From Nakamurella flavida (GTDB lineage: Bacteria > Actinomycetota > Actinomycetes > Mycobacteriales > Nakamurellaceae): a stretch of 64,000 nt of DNA. The notes beneath the pieces were generated by a model, which was given only the letters and a program-made list of their open reading frames with translations, was not told where the DNA came from and made no database searches. Positions 1 to 8,563 of this stretch are shown one piece after another; position 1 is the first letter of the stretch; the number at the start of each line of letters is the position of its first letter. The position numbers and the translations under genes are program-made. Location of the stretch: NCBI RefSeq assembly GCF_030811475.1, contig NZ_JAUSQV010000001.1, positions 1,759,501 to 1,823,500 on the forward strand, read 5' to 3'.

Positions 1-91
1 CCAACCGGTCCGTCTCGGTGCCGAAGGAGGTGGTGAACGGGCTGACCAGGGGCATGCGCACCGTGCGCAGCTCCACACCGGTGATCTTCAC
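1..91 (-). CDS. MenC / N-succinylamino-acid racemase family, 5' end only
   Basis: Only the first 30 codons lie in the window; the gene continues off the left edge. The GTG start at 91 gives VKITGVELRTVRMPLVSPF, then TTSFGTE. This is the typical N-terminal strand and capping-domain start of o-succinylbenzoate synthase / N-succinylamino-acid racemase enzymes of the enolase superfamily. The start overlaps the stop of the upstream acyltransferase gene by four bases (GTGA), so translation is probably coupled. Family members either dehydrate SHCHC to o-succinylbenzoate in menaquinone synthesis or racemise N-succinyl amino acids. The neighbours (N-acyltransferase and M20 hydrolase) favour racemisation. 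The catalytic lysines and metal ligands lie outside the window, so the assignment rests on the N-terminus and context. Confidence 0.72.
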   Translation of the reverse strand, partial: MKITGVELRTVRMPLVSPFTTSFGTETDRL

Positions 92-1062
92 GGGGTCCTC
101 CAGGTCGACGGTGCAGCCGGGGTGGTGCGGGCAGCGCCGACGGTCCGGGCCAGGTACCACCCGGATCGCAGGAAGCCCTCGACGCGCAGCCGGTCCGAGG
201 CCAGCAGCGGACGCAAGGCGCGACGCAGCGCGAGCCGCCAGACCGACGCCAGCTGCGGGTCGCGGCGGCGCACGTCCTCGATGTCGGGCGGGATGCCGAT
301 GAGCACGTCGGCCGTGATGGAGGGATCAGCGGCGGCGAACGGCGGGACCGGGGCGCCGATCTCCGGCGTCCCGTCCGGTCCGACCCGCAACGGCACCCGG
401 GCCCCCAGCGCGGCCAGGGCTCCCGCATCCGGATCCGCCGCCCCCGTCGAACCATCCGTGCCCGCCCTGCCCGCGGACACCGCCGCGGCCGCGGCCCGGA
501 CCCGGTCACCCGTCAGGTTCCAGACGGCGGCGATCCGATCGGTGGGCTGGCCGCGGTTCAGCTCGTCGTTCATCGGGCCGTAGTGGTCGACGAGGTAGGC
601 GGCCATGTCCACGCCGAGGCGTTCGAGGTTGAAGAACGCGTTCCGGGCGATCAGCGGGTCGAACGTCCAGGTGGCCCGGGTGATGGCGCGGTCCAGCGCC
701 CAGGCCCGCTGGTGCCACTTCAGCGCGGCCCCGCCTCCCGGGTGGCCGGGCAGCATGCCGGTGATGTGGGAGTGCACCGTCGACCCGTCGGCGTCCCGGC
801 CGAGGAACCCGACGCTCACGCCGACCAGCCCGCCGCCGGCCCACGCCCCGGACAGGTAGTTGCCGGCGTGCCGCATCGCGACCATCAGCGCCGGGCTGAA
901 CTCCGGCGGGTCCTCGGGGCGCCGGCCCCACACCACGTCCAGCAGGTCGGCGGCGGCGACGAACTCGGCCAGCCCGTCGAGCTCCCGGACCTGCACGCCC
1001 GCCCGGTCCGCCGCGGCCGCCGCGGTGGCCCGAGGTTCGACCGGGTCCGGCGTCGGGTTCAC
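88..1062 (-). CDS. COG3375-type GNAT acyltransferase (probable amino-acid N-succinyltransferase)
   Basis: A 324-residue protein from a GTG start that overlaps the M20 stop by four bases (GTGA). It carries the signature of the COG3375 GNAT subfamily: VVWGR near residue 45, AMRHAGNYLSGAW, HSHITGMLPGHPGGGAALK as the acyl-CoA binding turn, then HQRAWALDRAITRATWTFDPL, ARNAFFNLERLGV and YGPMNDELNRGQPTDR. In the characterised Geobacillus cassette, a protein of this family N-succinylates amino acids, feeding a racemase and an M20 hydrolase. The same three gene types are translationally coupled here. The acyl donor and substrate are inferred from family and context. It is expected to be cytosolic, since there is no signal peptide or membrane segment. 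Confidence 0.78.
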   Translation of the reverse strand: MNPTPDPVEPRATAAAAADRAGVQVRELDGLAEFVAAADLLDVVWGRRPEDPPEFSPALMVAMRHAGNYLSGAWAGGGLVGVSVGFLGRDADGSTVHSHITGMLPGHPGGGAALKWHQRAWALDRAITRATWTFDPLIARNAFFNLERLGVDMAAYLVDHYGPMNDELNRGQPTDRIAAVWNLTGDRVRAAAAAVSAGRAGTDGSTGAADPDAGALAALGARVPLRVGPDGTPEIGAPVPPFAAADPSITADVLIGIPPDIEDVRRRDPQLASVWRLALRRALRPLLASDRLRVEGFLRSGWYLARTVGAARTTPAAPSTWRTP

Positions 1063-2213
1063 GGGGTCCCCGGCAGCGCGAGTCCCAGCTGGTCGGCGAG
1101 CAGGGCGACCAGCAGGGCGGTGCGCCCGGGCAGAGCCTCGAGCAGGACGTGCTCGTCGTCGGCGTGCGCCCCGCCGCCGCAGGCCCCCAGCCCGTCCAGG
1201 GTGGGCACGCCGATGCCGGCGGTGAAGTTGCCGTCCGAGCCGCCACCCACGCTCATCGCGGCGAGCTCGCCCAGACCGTGCGTCCCGGCCAGCGTCCGGG
1301 CCCGTTCGAAGAGCCCGGCGCCGGACGCCGGGTCCATCGGCGGCCGATTGATGCCGCCCTCGACCACCACCGAACAGCCGGGCACGGTCGCGGCGACGGC
1401 CTGCATCGCGCGGTCCACCCGGTGCTGCTCGGCCACCGTCCACACCCGGACGTCGATGTCCAGCCCGGCGGTGGCTGGGACGGTGTTGGCCGTGGAACCG
1501 GCCGACGCGGTGGTCGGGGTGACCGTCGTCCCGGCGGCAGGGTCGGCGAACTCCACCACCGACAGGATCTGCCGGGCCAGCTCGATGCCGGCGTTCGCGC
1601 CGCGTTCGGGCTCCAGACCGGCGTGCGCCGCGCGGCCGGTGATCCGCAGGTGATACCAGGACGTCCCCTTGCGGCCCGTCTTCAGGGCGCCGTCCGGGCC
1701 GGCCGCCTCGAGCACGAAGGCCGCCGCACAGCCGGCCGCCTCGGTCTCGATCAGTTCGCGCGACGTGGGCGAACCGATCTCCTCGTCCGCGGTGACCAGC
1801 AGGGACAGCCCGTCCAGCCGGTCGGGCCGCCCGTCGGCGAGCAACCCGATCGCGGTGAGCGCCTGCACGATCCCGGTCTTCATGTCGAAGCCGCCCGGCC
1901 CCCGCAGCACGCCGTCCCGCACCTGGGCGGGGTGGGTGGCCAGCGATCCGATCGGCCAGACGGTGTCGTGGTGCGCCAGGACGACCACCCGGCGCGGACC
2001 GGCGCCGAACCGCCAGCGCAGATGGATCCGGCCGTCCCGCTCGATCCGCTCCGGCGGCACCCCGACCAGGCGGGTGCCCGTCGTGGTGATCAGGTCGGCG
2101 CTGCGGGCGACCGCCGCCCGGTCGTGCGACGGGGACTCGCAGCCGACGAGCGCCAGGACGTCCGCCGTCATGGCCGGGAGCAGGGCGCGGGTGGCGGCCA
2201 GCAGGGCGGTCAC
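1059..2213 (-). CDS. M20 family metallo-amidohydrolase (probable N-acyl-L-amino acid hydrolase)
   Basis: A 384-residue M20 peptidase. The GTG at 2213 is chosen because it overlaps the stop of the Cds1-like gene (GTGA) and gives a family-length N-terminus without the non-homologous upstream extension. Metal-site motifs are AHHDTV (residues 80-85), GGFDMKTG with its bridging aspartate near 110, and TADEEIGS (141-148) with the catalytic Glu pair. The dimerisation insert follows from GRAAHAG, and the last metal ligand is in [11 protein letters not shown] near the end. It resembles glutamate carboxypeptidase-like M20A enzymes. Beside a COG3375 acyltransferase and a MenC/NSAR gene, the likely job is stereospecific removal of the N-succinyl group from N-succinyl-L-amino acids. 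Broader acylase or dipeptidase activity remains possible. Confidence 0.82.
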   Translation of the reverse strand: MTALLAATRALLPAMTADVLALVGCESPSHDRAAVARSADLITTTGTRLVGVPPERIERDGRIHLRWRFGAGPRRVVVLAHHDTVWPIGSLATHPAQVRDGVLRGPGGFDMKTGIVQALTAIGLLADGRPDRLDGLSLLVTADEEIGSPTSRELIETEAAGCAAAFVLEAAGPDGALKTGRKGTSWYHLRITGRAAHAGLEPERGANAGIELARQILSVVEFADPAAGTTVTPTTASAGSTANTVPATAGLDIDVRVWTVAEQHRVDRAMQAVAATVPGCSVVVEGGINRPPMDPASGAGLFERARTLAGTHGLGELAAMSVGGGSDGNFTAGIGVPTLDGLGACGGGAHADDEHVLLEALPGRTALLVALLADQLGLALPGTP

Positions 2214-3373
2214 CGGCGGTCCCGCGGCCAGGCGCCGGTGGCCAGGAAGTCCCGGACGGTGCGGCGGGGTCCGGCGAGGTCCCACCCCTGGGCGGCGACC
2301 CAGTCGTCGTCGTAGTACGTGCCGGCGTACCGCTCGCCCCCGTCGCACAGCAGGGTGACCACCGACCCCCGGACGCCCTGGTCGCGCATCTGGGCGATGA
2401 GTTCGAAGCAGGCCCAGAGGTTGGTCCCGGTGGACGGCCCCACGCGGCGGCCGAGCACGGCACCGGCCTCGCGCATGGTGCCCACCGAAGCGGCATCGGG
2501 CACCCGCATCATCCGGTCGATGGCCTGCCCCACGAACGACGGCTCGACCCGGGGGCGGCCGATGCCCTCGATCCGGGACCCGGCACCCACCACCGACGGG
2601 TCACCCTCACGATAGGCGTCCAGGAACACCGAACCCTCCGGATCGGGCACGCACAGCCGGGTCTGGTGGCCGCGGTAGCGCAGGTAGCGGCCGATGGTCG
2701 CGCTGGTGCCCCCCGTGCCGGCGGCGATGACCACCCACTCGGGCACGGGATGGGGCTCCAGCCGCAGCTGGGCGAAGATCGACTCGGCGATGTTGTTGTT
2801 GCCGCGCCAGTCGGTGGCCCGCTCGGCGTGGGTGAACTGGTCCATGTAGTGCCCGCCGCATTCCGCGGCCAGCTGCCGGGAGCGGTCGTAGATGGCGGCC
2901 GGGTCCTCGACCAGATGGCACTGACCGCCCTGGGACTGGATCAGCGCGATCTTCTCCGGCGAGGTCCGGGCCGGCATCACGGCCACGAACGGCAGCCCGA
3001 TCAGCCGGGCGAAGTACGCCTCGGAGACCGCCGTCGACCCACTGGAGGACTCCACGACCGTCGTCCCCGGGGTGAGCCATCCGTTGCAGAGGGCGTAGAG
3101 GAACAGCGAGCGGGCCAGCCGGTGCTTGAGCGAGCCCGTCGGGTGGGTCGACTCGTCCTTCAGGTACAGGTCGATGCCCGGGACCGCGGGGAGCGGGAAA
3201 CGCAGCAGATGGGTGTCGGCGCTGCGCTGCGAGTCGGCCTCGATGAGCCGGACCGACCGGGCCACCCAGGCGCGGTCCTCGCCGTCGAACCGGTCGACCG
3301 ACCGGGCCTCACCCGGTGGCCCGACGACCCTGGCCGGGGCGGACATGTCGAGGGACACCGGCTCGCGCTGCAT
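2210..3373 (-). CDS. cds1: PLP-dependent cysteine desulfhydrase Cds1 family
   Basis: A 387-residue fold-type II PLP enzyme of the cysteine synthase family. The Schiff-base lysine is in [11 protein letters not shown] (about residue 83). The phosphate-binding segment is [13 protein letters not shown], and the second phosphate loop is [14 protein letters not shown]. The segments [22 protein letters not shown] and [11 protein letters not shown] match the M. tuberculosis Cds1 (Rv3684) subfamily more than true cysteine synthases. Cds1 degrades L-cysteine to pyruvate, ammonia and sulfide. The start is uncertain: ATG 3373 lacks a strong Shine-Dalgarno sequence, and in-frame starts at 3430 and about 3343 exist. 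It is the first gene of the overlapping operon that continues into the M20, GNAT and MenC-like genes, which suggests a wider amino-acid salvage unit. Confidence 0.8.
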   Translation of the reverse strand: MQREPVSLDMSAPARVVGPPGEARSVDRFDGEDRAWVARSVRLIEADSQRSADTHLLRFPLPAVPGIDLYLKDESTHPTGSLKHRLARSLFLYALCNGWLTPGTTVVESSSGSTAVSEAYFARLIGLPFVAVMPARTSPEKIALIQSQGGQCHLVEDPAAIYDRSRQLAAECGGHYMDQFTHAERATDWRGNNNIAESIFAQLRLEPHPVPEWVVIAAGTGGTSATIGRYLRYRGHQTRLCVPDPEGSVFLDAYREGDPSVVGAGSRIEGIGRPRVEPSFVGQAIDRMMRVPDAASVGTMREAGAVLGRRVGPSTGTNLWACFELIAQMRDQGVRGSVVTLLCDGGERYAGTYYDDDWVAAQGWDLAGPRRTVRDFLATGAWPRDRR

Positions 3374-3460
3374 TCCCGGAGGGTATCCAGGTGGGGTTGT
3401 CCCGCCGTCACGTGCCGGGACCGGGAGCACGCGCCGGGAGGATCGGTGGGTCCGGCCGGA

Positions 3461-3859
3461 TCAGTCCCGGCCGCCCTCGAGAGCCTCGCGCAGCTCCTGA
3501 CGGTGCCGACGGCGGGACGCCGACGCCGTGGCGACCGCCTCGTTCACCTTGCGGCGCTGCCGGGCGAAGATCAGCCAGGCCAGCGGCAGCTGGATGATGA
3601 TCGCGAACATCAGCGCGACGACCAGCGGCATGAAGAGGGTCAGGATGCCGGTGAGCACCGCGATCATCACGAAGCGCAGCGCGGTGTAGATCGCCAGGTC
3701 CCGACCGAGGTGGGCCGGCGGCCCGGCCGCCCCGTCCGCCGCATCCGGGCGGTCCGCCCCGGCGACACCGTCCGCCGCGGCGGCGTATCCCTCGAACCCG
3801 CCGGTCGGGACGCGCTCGGCGGACGGGACGGGACGATCGGGCGGCAGGGGTCCGGACAC
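3461..3859 (-). CDS. DUF4229 membrane protein
   Basis: A 132-residue protein with a disordered Asp/Ala/Pro-rich N-terminus of about 45 residues. It has two closely spaced hydrophobic segments (residues about 52-90), beginning YTALRFVMIAVLTGILTLF and ending in LPLAWLIFARQRRKV. A basic and acidic cytoplasmic tail (RRRHRQELREALEGGRD) follows. The YT-x-LR start and the double membrane hairpin with a positively charged exit match the actinobacterial DUF4229 family. No enzymatic motif is seen and its function is unknown. It is separated from the flanking genes by about 90 bases on each side and seems to stand alone. Confidence 0.75.
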   Translation of the reverse strand: MSGPLPPDRPVPSAERVPTGGFEGYAAAADGVAGADRPDAADGAAGPPAHLGRDLAIYTALRFVMIAVLTGILTLFMPLVVALMFAIIIQLPLAWLIFARQRRKVNEAVATASASRRRHRQELREALEGGRD

Positions 3860-3955
3860 GTCCTCCAGGATAGGCGCCGGGCGCTTCGACGAACCGGCCC
3901 GCGCGGAGCGGGCCGGCCGCGCGGGGACCCGATCCGCCCCCGGCGCCCGCCGTGA

Positions 3956-4411
3956 TCAGACCGGGTCGGCCAACCGGGCGGGCCGGTGCTCGAACCGGGT
4001 CGCCAGCACGACGGTCGTCCGGGTGCGGGCCACCCCCTCGATGGACCGCAGGCGGCCGAGGCACTCGTACAGCAGTCCCACGGTCGGCACCCGCACCTGG
4101 ATGACGAACGCCTCGTCCCCGGCCACCCCGTAGCAGCTCTCCACCTCCGGCATGGCGTGCAGGGCCGCGGCGATGACCTCGTCGCTGCCGCTCTCCCCCG
4201 GCTCGATCCCGACCAGGGCCGTCACCCCGAGGCCGATGGTCTCCGGGTCCACGGTGGCCCGGAAACCGGTGATCACCCCCGAGGACTCCAGTTTCGCCAC
4301 CCTCTCGTGGACGGCGGACGAGGACAGACCCACCATCCGCGCCAACTCCGCGTAACTGGCCCGCCCGTCCGTCCGCAGCGCCGTGATCAAAGTTCTGTCG
4401 ACCGAGTCCAT
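3956..4411 (-). CDS. Lrp/AsnC family transcriptional regulator
   Basis: A 151-residue Lrp/AsnC regulator. ATG 4411 follows a strong GGGGGAGGGG ribosome-binding site, so the longer in-frame extension to 4498 is rejected. The N-terminal winged helix-turn-helix reads DRTLITALRTDGRASYAELA, then VGLSSSAVHERVAKLE and GVITGFRA. The C-terminal RAM effector domain runs from about residue 65 (LGVTALVGIE) through CYGVAGDEAFVIQVRV to RTRTTVVLATRFE. Lrp-family proteins sense amino acids and regulate their metabolism. The nearby cysteine-desulfhydrase and D-amino-acid operon (start 3373) is a plausible target, but no operator was recognised. Confidence 0.9.
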   Translation of the reverse strand: MDSVDRTLITALRTDGRASYAELARMVGLSSSAVHERVAKLESSGVITGFRATVDPETIGLGVTALVGIEPGESGSDEVIAAALHAMPEVESCYGVAGDEAFVIQVRVPTVGLLYECLGRLRSIEGVARTRTTVVLATRFEHRPARLADPV

Positions 4412-4678
4412 GCGAACCCCTCCCCCTGAAGGCCGTACGCAGACCGTAGCGCCGCCCGCCCGAATCGTCGGGAGATCCACCCCGCCGCTGATCAGCACTG
4501 ACGGCGGGATCTTCGCAGCGAGTTCGCCGAAGGAGCCGAACTCCCCCGCTCACCCCATCACCCCAGCCGTGGTCACCCTGGCGATTCGCTGTGCGGTTTT
4601 CGGCCACGCACCGTGACCACGAAAATAGTGCACATCGGGAAGCCACGGGGGTCGATCAACCAGGGCGAAAGGAGCACA

Positions 4679-4734
4679 ATGGACACTGCGCCACCGTGGC
4701 GTGCGAGGCCAGTCGGGGCCTCTTTTGAGGAGGT
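4679..4734 (+). promoter_or_regulatory. bldC leader with competing hairpins and a decoy start
   Basis: The leader holds two mutually exclusive hairpins. GAGGCC (4705-4710) can pair with GGCCTC (4717-4722). Alternatively CCTC (4719-4722) can pair with GAGG (4727-4730) across a TTTT loop, which would bury the Shine-Dalgarno GAGGAGG (4727-4733) used by bldC. A second start, ATG at 4679 preceded by AAAGGAG, opens an out-of-frame reading frame that runs across the bldC start. The pairing is visible in the sequence; regulation is inferred. Confidence 0.4.
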
Positions 4735-4739
4735 GGCAC

Positions 4740-4946
4740 GTGACCATGGATACGGCCGAGAGACTGTTGACTCCCGGGGAGGTGGCGCTGATGTTCCGGG
4801 TCGATCCCAAGACCGTCACCCGCTGGGCGTCCGCCGGCCGGATCGGTTCCATCCGCACGCCGGGTGGGCACCGCCGGTTCCGCGAGTCCGAGGTGAGCTC
4901 GCTGCTCGCCGATCTGACCGTGGAGGCCTCGCGCACCAGCGCGTGA
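4740..4946 (+). CDS. bldC: BldC-type MerR-like DNA-binding protein
   Basis: A 68-residue protein, the same length as Streptomyces BldC. GTG 4740 is chosen over the ATG at 4746 because GAGGAGGT ends 6 bases before it. The body is a single winged-helix domain: LLTPGEVALMFRVDPKTVTR, then WASAGRIGSIRTPGGHRRFR and ESEVSSLL. VDPKTVTRWA is the recognition helix and GGHRRFRE is the wing. BldC binds repeated DNA sites head to tail and controls development in Streptomyces. It lacks the effector domain of classical MerR proteins. A strong hairpin follows the gene. Confidence 0.93.
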   Translation: MTMDTAERLLTPGEVALMFRVDPKTVTRWASAGRIGSIRTPGGHRRFRESEVSSLLADLTVEASRTSA

Positions 4947-4959
4947 CCCCAGCAGCACC

Positions 4960-4994
4960 ACGAACGCCCCGGCCGTCGCGGCCGGGGCGTTCGT
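4960..4994 (+). terminator. Terminator after bldC
   Basis: A perfect 15-base-pair stem (ACGAACGCCCCGGCC with its complement) and a five-base loop lie 14 bases after the bldC stop. There is no long T-run, as is usual in GC-rich actinobacteria. Confidence 0.8.
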
Positions 4995-5262
4995 CGTTCC
5001 CCGGGCGGTGCATCGCCGAGGCGTGGACCCGTTCCGGGCCGTCGGTCGGCCCAGCGATCCACGGCCGGACCTGGCCCGAATCCCGAACGGACGGCGCCCC
5101 CACGGCGGCGGCGGATGCCCGGGCACGACGACCGGCTCACCGTCATCGATCACGACCGTGGGTAGCGTCCCGGTCCGATCGCAGGCGGTCGATCGACGCC
5201 GGACCGAGACCCGCCGACCCCGGCGGAAATGCGTACTGTTGAACGGGACAAGGGAGGCACAG
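4995..5262. other. Intergenic region between bldC and the small membrane protein
   Basis: Apart from the bldC terminator just before it and the promoter near its right end, I see no gene, RNA or repeat here. Confidence 0.5.
5234..5239 (+). promoter_or_regulatory. -10 element for the small membrane protein
   Basis: TACTGT fits the actinobacterial TANNNT -10 pattern. It would start a roughly 17-base leader containing AGGGAGG before the ATG at 5263. No clear -35 is seen. Confidence 0.45.
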
Positions 5263-5481
5263 ATGTACATGCTCATCGCGATAGTAGTGACCGCAGTCGT
5301 CATTTTTCTGGCCTGGCGTGGAATCGGGGCACACCCGTCCGGCGCCACGGAGACGAGCGGCCCGCAGGCCCGGCACCCGTCCCGGCCGACGCGCCCGACC
5401 CGGACGATCGCCCCGGACGACGATCCGGAGTTCCTCGGTGAGATCGACCGCAAGCTCCGCGGCGAGGACAAGAGCAGCTGA
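5263..5481 (+). CDS. Small single-pass membrane protein
   Basis: A 72-residue protein with a good ribosome-binding site (AGGGAGG, 5 bases before ATG). Residues 3-19 form one hydrophobic helix (MLIAIVVTAVVIFLAWRG). The rest is a hydrophilic, Pro/Arg-rich cytoplasmic segment ending in the acidic DDDPEFLGEIDRKLRGEDKSS. No known family is recognised. The promoter, start site, codon use and terminator support a real gene. It converges on ccsB across a shared terminator, and any link to cytochrome maturation is only positional. Confidence 0.7.
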   Translation: MYMLIAIVVTAVVIFLAWRGIGAHPSGATETSGPQARHPSRPTRPTRTIAPDDDPEFLGEIDRKLRGEDKSS

Positions 5482-5557
5482 TCCACCGGGAGCCGGGTCC
5501 GCCCATGGTTCCGTGAGCCCCCCACGGGACCGGTGGCACCCCGCCCCGCCGGTACGC

Positions 5558-5600
5558 ACGACGAAGCCCCTGACCGCATCGCGGTCAGGGGCTTCGTCGT
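5558..5600. terminator. Bidirectional terminator between the small membrane gene and ccsB
   Basis: A perfect 20-base-pair inverted repeat (arm ACGACGAAGCCCCTGACCGC) with a three-base ATC loop lies between two convergent genes, so it can serve both strands. Confidence 0.88.
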
Positions 5601-5656
5601 GTCGGATGACCGCCGGCGGGGTCCGGGACCGGGCAGCGCGCGGTCCCGGCGGGCGA

Positions 5657-6712
5657 TCAGTTCAGGCCGGCGTAGGAGTGCAGGCCGGAGACGACCATGT
5701 TGATGAAGAAGAGGTTGAAGACGATCGTCGCGAAGCCGACGACCGACACCCAGGCCGCGGGGCGTCCGCGCCAGCCGGCCGTCGCCCGGGCGTGCAGGTA
5801 CGCCGCGTAGACCACCCAGGTGACGAAGGCGCAGGTCTCCTTTGGGTCCCAGCCCCAGTACCGACCCCAGGCGACCTCGGCCCACAGCGCACCGGCGATG
5901 ACCGCGAAGGTGTACAGCGGGAACGCGACGATGGCGGTCCGGTAGGCGATGCGGTCCAGGGTGGCCAGGGACGGCAGCCGGGACAGCAGCGAGGTGTCGG
6001 CGGCCAGGGACCGCGCCTCCCCCGCCGCGACCGTGCCGCTACCGGCCGACGCGACCAGGGTCTCCTGGGCGGACAGCCGCCGCTCGTAGCGACCACGGAT
6101 CAGGTACAGCACCGAAGCGGCGCCCGTCACCAGCAGGATGCTCGACGAGATCGAGATGGTGGAGACGTGGATCCACTTCCAGTACGAGTTCAGCGCGGGG
6201 ACGACCGGCCCGGCCGGGGTGTACAGAACGGAGAAGGCGACACCGGCCAGGATGACCACCGGCAGCATGACGAACAACCCGAGGGTGCGGGCCCTGGTCT
6301 TCACCAGCACGATCACCCAGCACAGCACGGCGGCCGCGCAGATCATCGACGTGAACTCGTACATGTTGGCCAGCGGCAGCCGGGAGGTGGCCAACCCCCG
6401 GAACAGGATGGACAGGATGTTGGCGGCCAACCCGATGACGGTGACCAGCACCGCGGCCGTGCCGAAGCGGGCACCGAGCGGAGCCGCCGACCGGCGGGGC
6501 GCCGACCCGATGTGCCCGATCGGCCCCTGCAGCGTCGCCGTCCCACCGCGCTGCCCCTGCCGGAGGCTGACGCTGGCCGCCTCGGCCTCGGTGGGGACCG
6601 CGCCGCGACGGGCGGCGAACTCGATCCCGTAGCAGACCAGGGCGACCACGTACCCGGCCAGGGCCAGCTCGAAGCCGATGTTCGACCAGTCGGCGAGCGT
6701 CTCGTTCACCAT
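5657..6712 (-). CDS. ccsB: Cytochrome c biogenesis protein CcsB (ResC)
   Basis: A 351-residue polytopic membrane protein of the system II cytochrome c maturation family (CcsA/CcsB/ResC). The tryptophan-rich heme-handling motif is WGRYWGWDPKETCAF near residue 283. Hydrophobic segments include the N-terminal GFELALAGYVVALVCYGIEF, one at VLVTVIGLAANILSILFRG, and several after residue 120. Histidines expected to ligate heme flank the motif (WIHVSTI, YLHARAT). With ResB it moves heme across the membrane and ligates it to apocytochrome c. It is the last gene of the tlpA-ccdA-resB-ccsB run, the same order as Rv0526-Rv0529. The ATG follows GGAGG. Confidence 0.95.
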   Translation of the reverse strand: MVNETLADWSNIGFELALAGYVVALVCYGIEFAARRGAVPTEAEAASVSLRQGQRGGTATLQGPIGHIGSAPRRSAAPLGARFGTAAVLVTVIGLAANILSILFRGLATSRLPLANMYEFTSMICAAAVLCWVIVLVKTRARTLGLFVMLPVVILAGVAFSVLYTPAGPVVPALNSYWKWIHVSTISISSSILLVTGAASVLYLIRGRYERRLSAQETLVASAGSGTVAAGEARSLAADTSLLSRLPSLATLDRIAYRTAIVAFPLYTFAVIAGALWAEVAWGRYWGWDPKETCAFVTWVVYAAYLHARATAGWRGRPAAWVSVVGFATIVFNLFFINMVVSGLHSYAGLN

Positions 6713-6837
6713 TGCTGTTCCTGCCTCCGGTACGTCCTGCTGATCACGATCGTGAACGCGGCCCGGTGGGGATCGCGTCGTGCTGGTGGTGGTCGTGCTG
6801 GTGGTGCCTGACCCTGCCTCGTGGGCCCTGCTCTGCC

Positions 6838-6861
6838 GAGCCGGCCCGATGCAGCCGGCTC
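6838..6861 (-). terminator. Hairpin at the resB stop codon
   Basis: An eight-base-pair stem (GAGCCGGC with its complement) and an eight-base loop start at the resB stop. It may attenuate transcription between resB and ccsB. Confidence 0.4.
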
Positions 6862-8563
6862 AGCGAGCCGAGCCGCCCTTGCCGGCCGCGGGATCCGGGC
6901 GGCCCAGGGTGACCAGGCGGTCGAACTCCTCGCCGTACCCGGCCTGGTCGGTGCGGGCCAACCCGCCCACGTCCACCACGGTACGTCCGACCACCGACGG
7001 TGGGGAGGCCGAGGCCGACCCCGTGGGTGTGACGGCGGCGACCGGCCGCAGTCGGAACCAGACCCGACGCCGCTTGACGGTCAACGAGATCATCAGGCCG
7101 ACCAGCAGCAGCACCGCGAACACCAGCGCGTACCCCTGCGCCGGGTCGTAGGACGTCTGCAGGGCGACCCACTGCCGGAACCCGCTGAAGGTGATGACCG
7201 TGCCGTCGTCCAGGGTGATGGACTGCCCGATGCTCAGGTTCTCCCGGGCCTGCTTGACCAGCGCGCCCTTGTCGACCTGGTTCTGGTCGATGGTGAACAC
7301 CGACTGGGCCAGGCCGCCCTCGAGCCCGAGGTCGCCGACGTAGACGTCGACGGCCACACCCGGGTCCCGCGGGGACGGGAACTGCGAGTCCATCAGGCCG
7401 TTCCGGATGACCTGGGTCGGCGCGAACAACCCGACGACGGCCAACTGGTGCTGGCGGACCTCGTCACCGACCCAACCGGGCGGGTCGGTCACCTTGACCA
7501 CCCCGGAGGACAGGAAGTTCGGATTGCCGTTCTCGGGCTGGAAGACCGCCTCGTAGGGGCGGACGGTGCCGTCCGGGTAGGTGACGGTGAACTGCGGGGT
7601 GAAGCCGTGACCGAGCAGGTAGAGCCGCTCCTGGCCCATCCGCAGCGGGTCGTTCACCTGCAGCAGGTCGGTGCCCCACCGATCGGTCCCGGCGTCCGCG
7701 CCGGACTGGTACTGCAGGCCGGCCTCGAAGGCGATGGCCTGACCCTGCTCGGTGTACCCGGCGTCGAAGGAGTCGACCTTGATGCAGAACGGCGCCATGT
7801 CGGTGCCGTCGATGGTCAGGCCGGGGCGGAAGTTGTCGTAGTTCGACGGCGAGGTCGAGCAGAACGGCTGGGTGACGCCGTTGACGTCCGGGCCGGCGTT
7901 GAGGATGACCGAGCCCTCGTAGCCGACGAGCTTGCCCACGGCGATGGCGACGAGCAGCCCGAGAAGGGACAGGTGGAAGACCAGGTTGCCGACCTCGCGC
8001 AGGTAGCCCTTCTCCGCAGAGACGGTGACCACCCCGCCCGGCTCCTCGCGGCGGGTGACACGCCAGCCCTTCAGGCCGCGCAGCACCCGGTCGGCGACCT
8101 CGTCCGGCGCGCCGGCGACCTGGTGGGTGTCGGCGTGCGGCAGCCGGGAGAGGTTGCGCGGGGTGGCCACCGGCGGCTGGCGGAGCTGGCGGTAGAAGTC
8201 CAGGCAGCGCGGCAGCACACAGCCGACGAGGGAGGTGAACAGCAGAAGGTAGATCGCCGCGTACCAGGGGGAGGCGAACACCTCGAAGAAGCCCAGTCGG
8301 TCCAGGATCGGGCCGAGGGTCGGATAGGTGTTGATGTAGGTCTGGGTCTTGGCCGCGTTCAGCGACCACTGCGGGAGCAGCGCGCCCGGCAGAGAGGCCA
8401 GGGCGAGCAGGAACAGCAGCACCAGCGCGGTGCGCATGCTGGTCAACTGCCGCCAGGTGTTGCGCAGGAAGGCCAGCGCAGCGCGTACCGGGCCCTGGCC
8501 CGGCCGCGGCGGCTGCGGATCGGGTGTGTCGTCGCGGGTGGAGATCCGGTCCTGGATGGACAT
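6860..8563 (-). CDS. resB: Cytochrome c biogenesis protein ResB (Ccs1)
   Basis: A 567-residue ResB/Ccs1 protein. After a Pro-rich start come three hydrophobic segments: TSMRTALVLLFLLALASLPG (about residue 41), SPWYAAIYLLLFTSLVGCVL (about 98) and LVFHLSLLGLLVAIAVG (about 192). A long extracytoplasmic domain follows, then a fourth segment (YALVFAVLLLVGLMISLTV) near residue 500. The SLPGALLPQW and YLREVGNLVFHLSL segments are typical. It partners CcsB in the heme exporter/synthetase. Its ATG immediately follows the ccdA stop codon with no spacer, which implies translational coupling. Confidence 0.95.
   Translation of the reverse strand: MSIQDRISTRDDTPDPQPPRPGQGPVRAALAFLRNTWRQLTSMRTALVLLFLLALASLPGALLPQWSLNAAKTQTYINTYPTLGPILDRLGFFEVFASPWYAAIYLLLFTSLVGCVLPRCLDFYRQLRQPPVATPRNLSRLPHADTHQVAGAPDEVADRVLRGLKGWRVTRREEPGGVVTVSAEKGYLREVGNLVFHLSLLGLLVAIAVGKLVGYEGSVILNAGPDVNGVTQPFCSTSPSNYDNFRPGLTIDGTDMAPFCIKVDSFDAGYTEQGQAIAFEAGLQYQSGADAGTDRWGTDLLQVNDPLRMGQERLYLLGHGFTPQFTVTYPDGTVRPYEAVFQPENGNPNFLSSGVVKVTDPPGWVGDEVRQHQLAVVGLFAPTQVIRNGLMDSQFPSPRDPGVAVDVYVGDLGLEGGLAQSVFTIDQNQVDKGALVKQARENLSIGQSITLDDGTVITFSGFRQWVALQTSYDPAQGYALVFAVLLLVGLMISLTVKRRRVWFRLRPVAAVTPTGSASASPPSVVGRTVVDVGGLARTDQAGYGEEFDRLVTLGRPDPAAGKGGSAR

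Noticed and set aside
4679-5242. Coding ORF starting at ATG 4679 across bldC
   Set aside because: It reads bldC in another frame, has Arg/Pro-rich low-complexity sequence and no homology; kept only as a possible decoy start.
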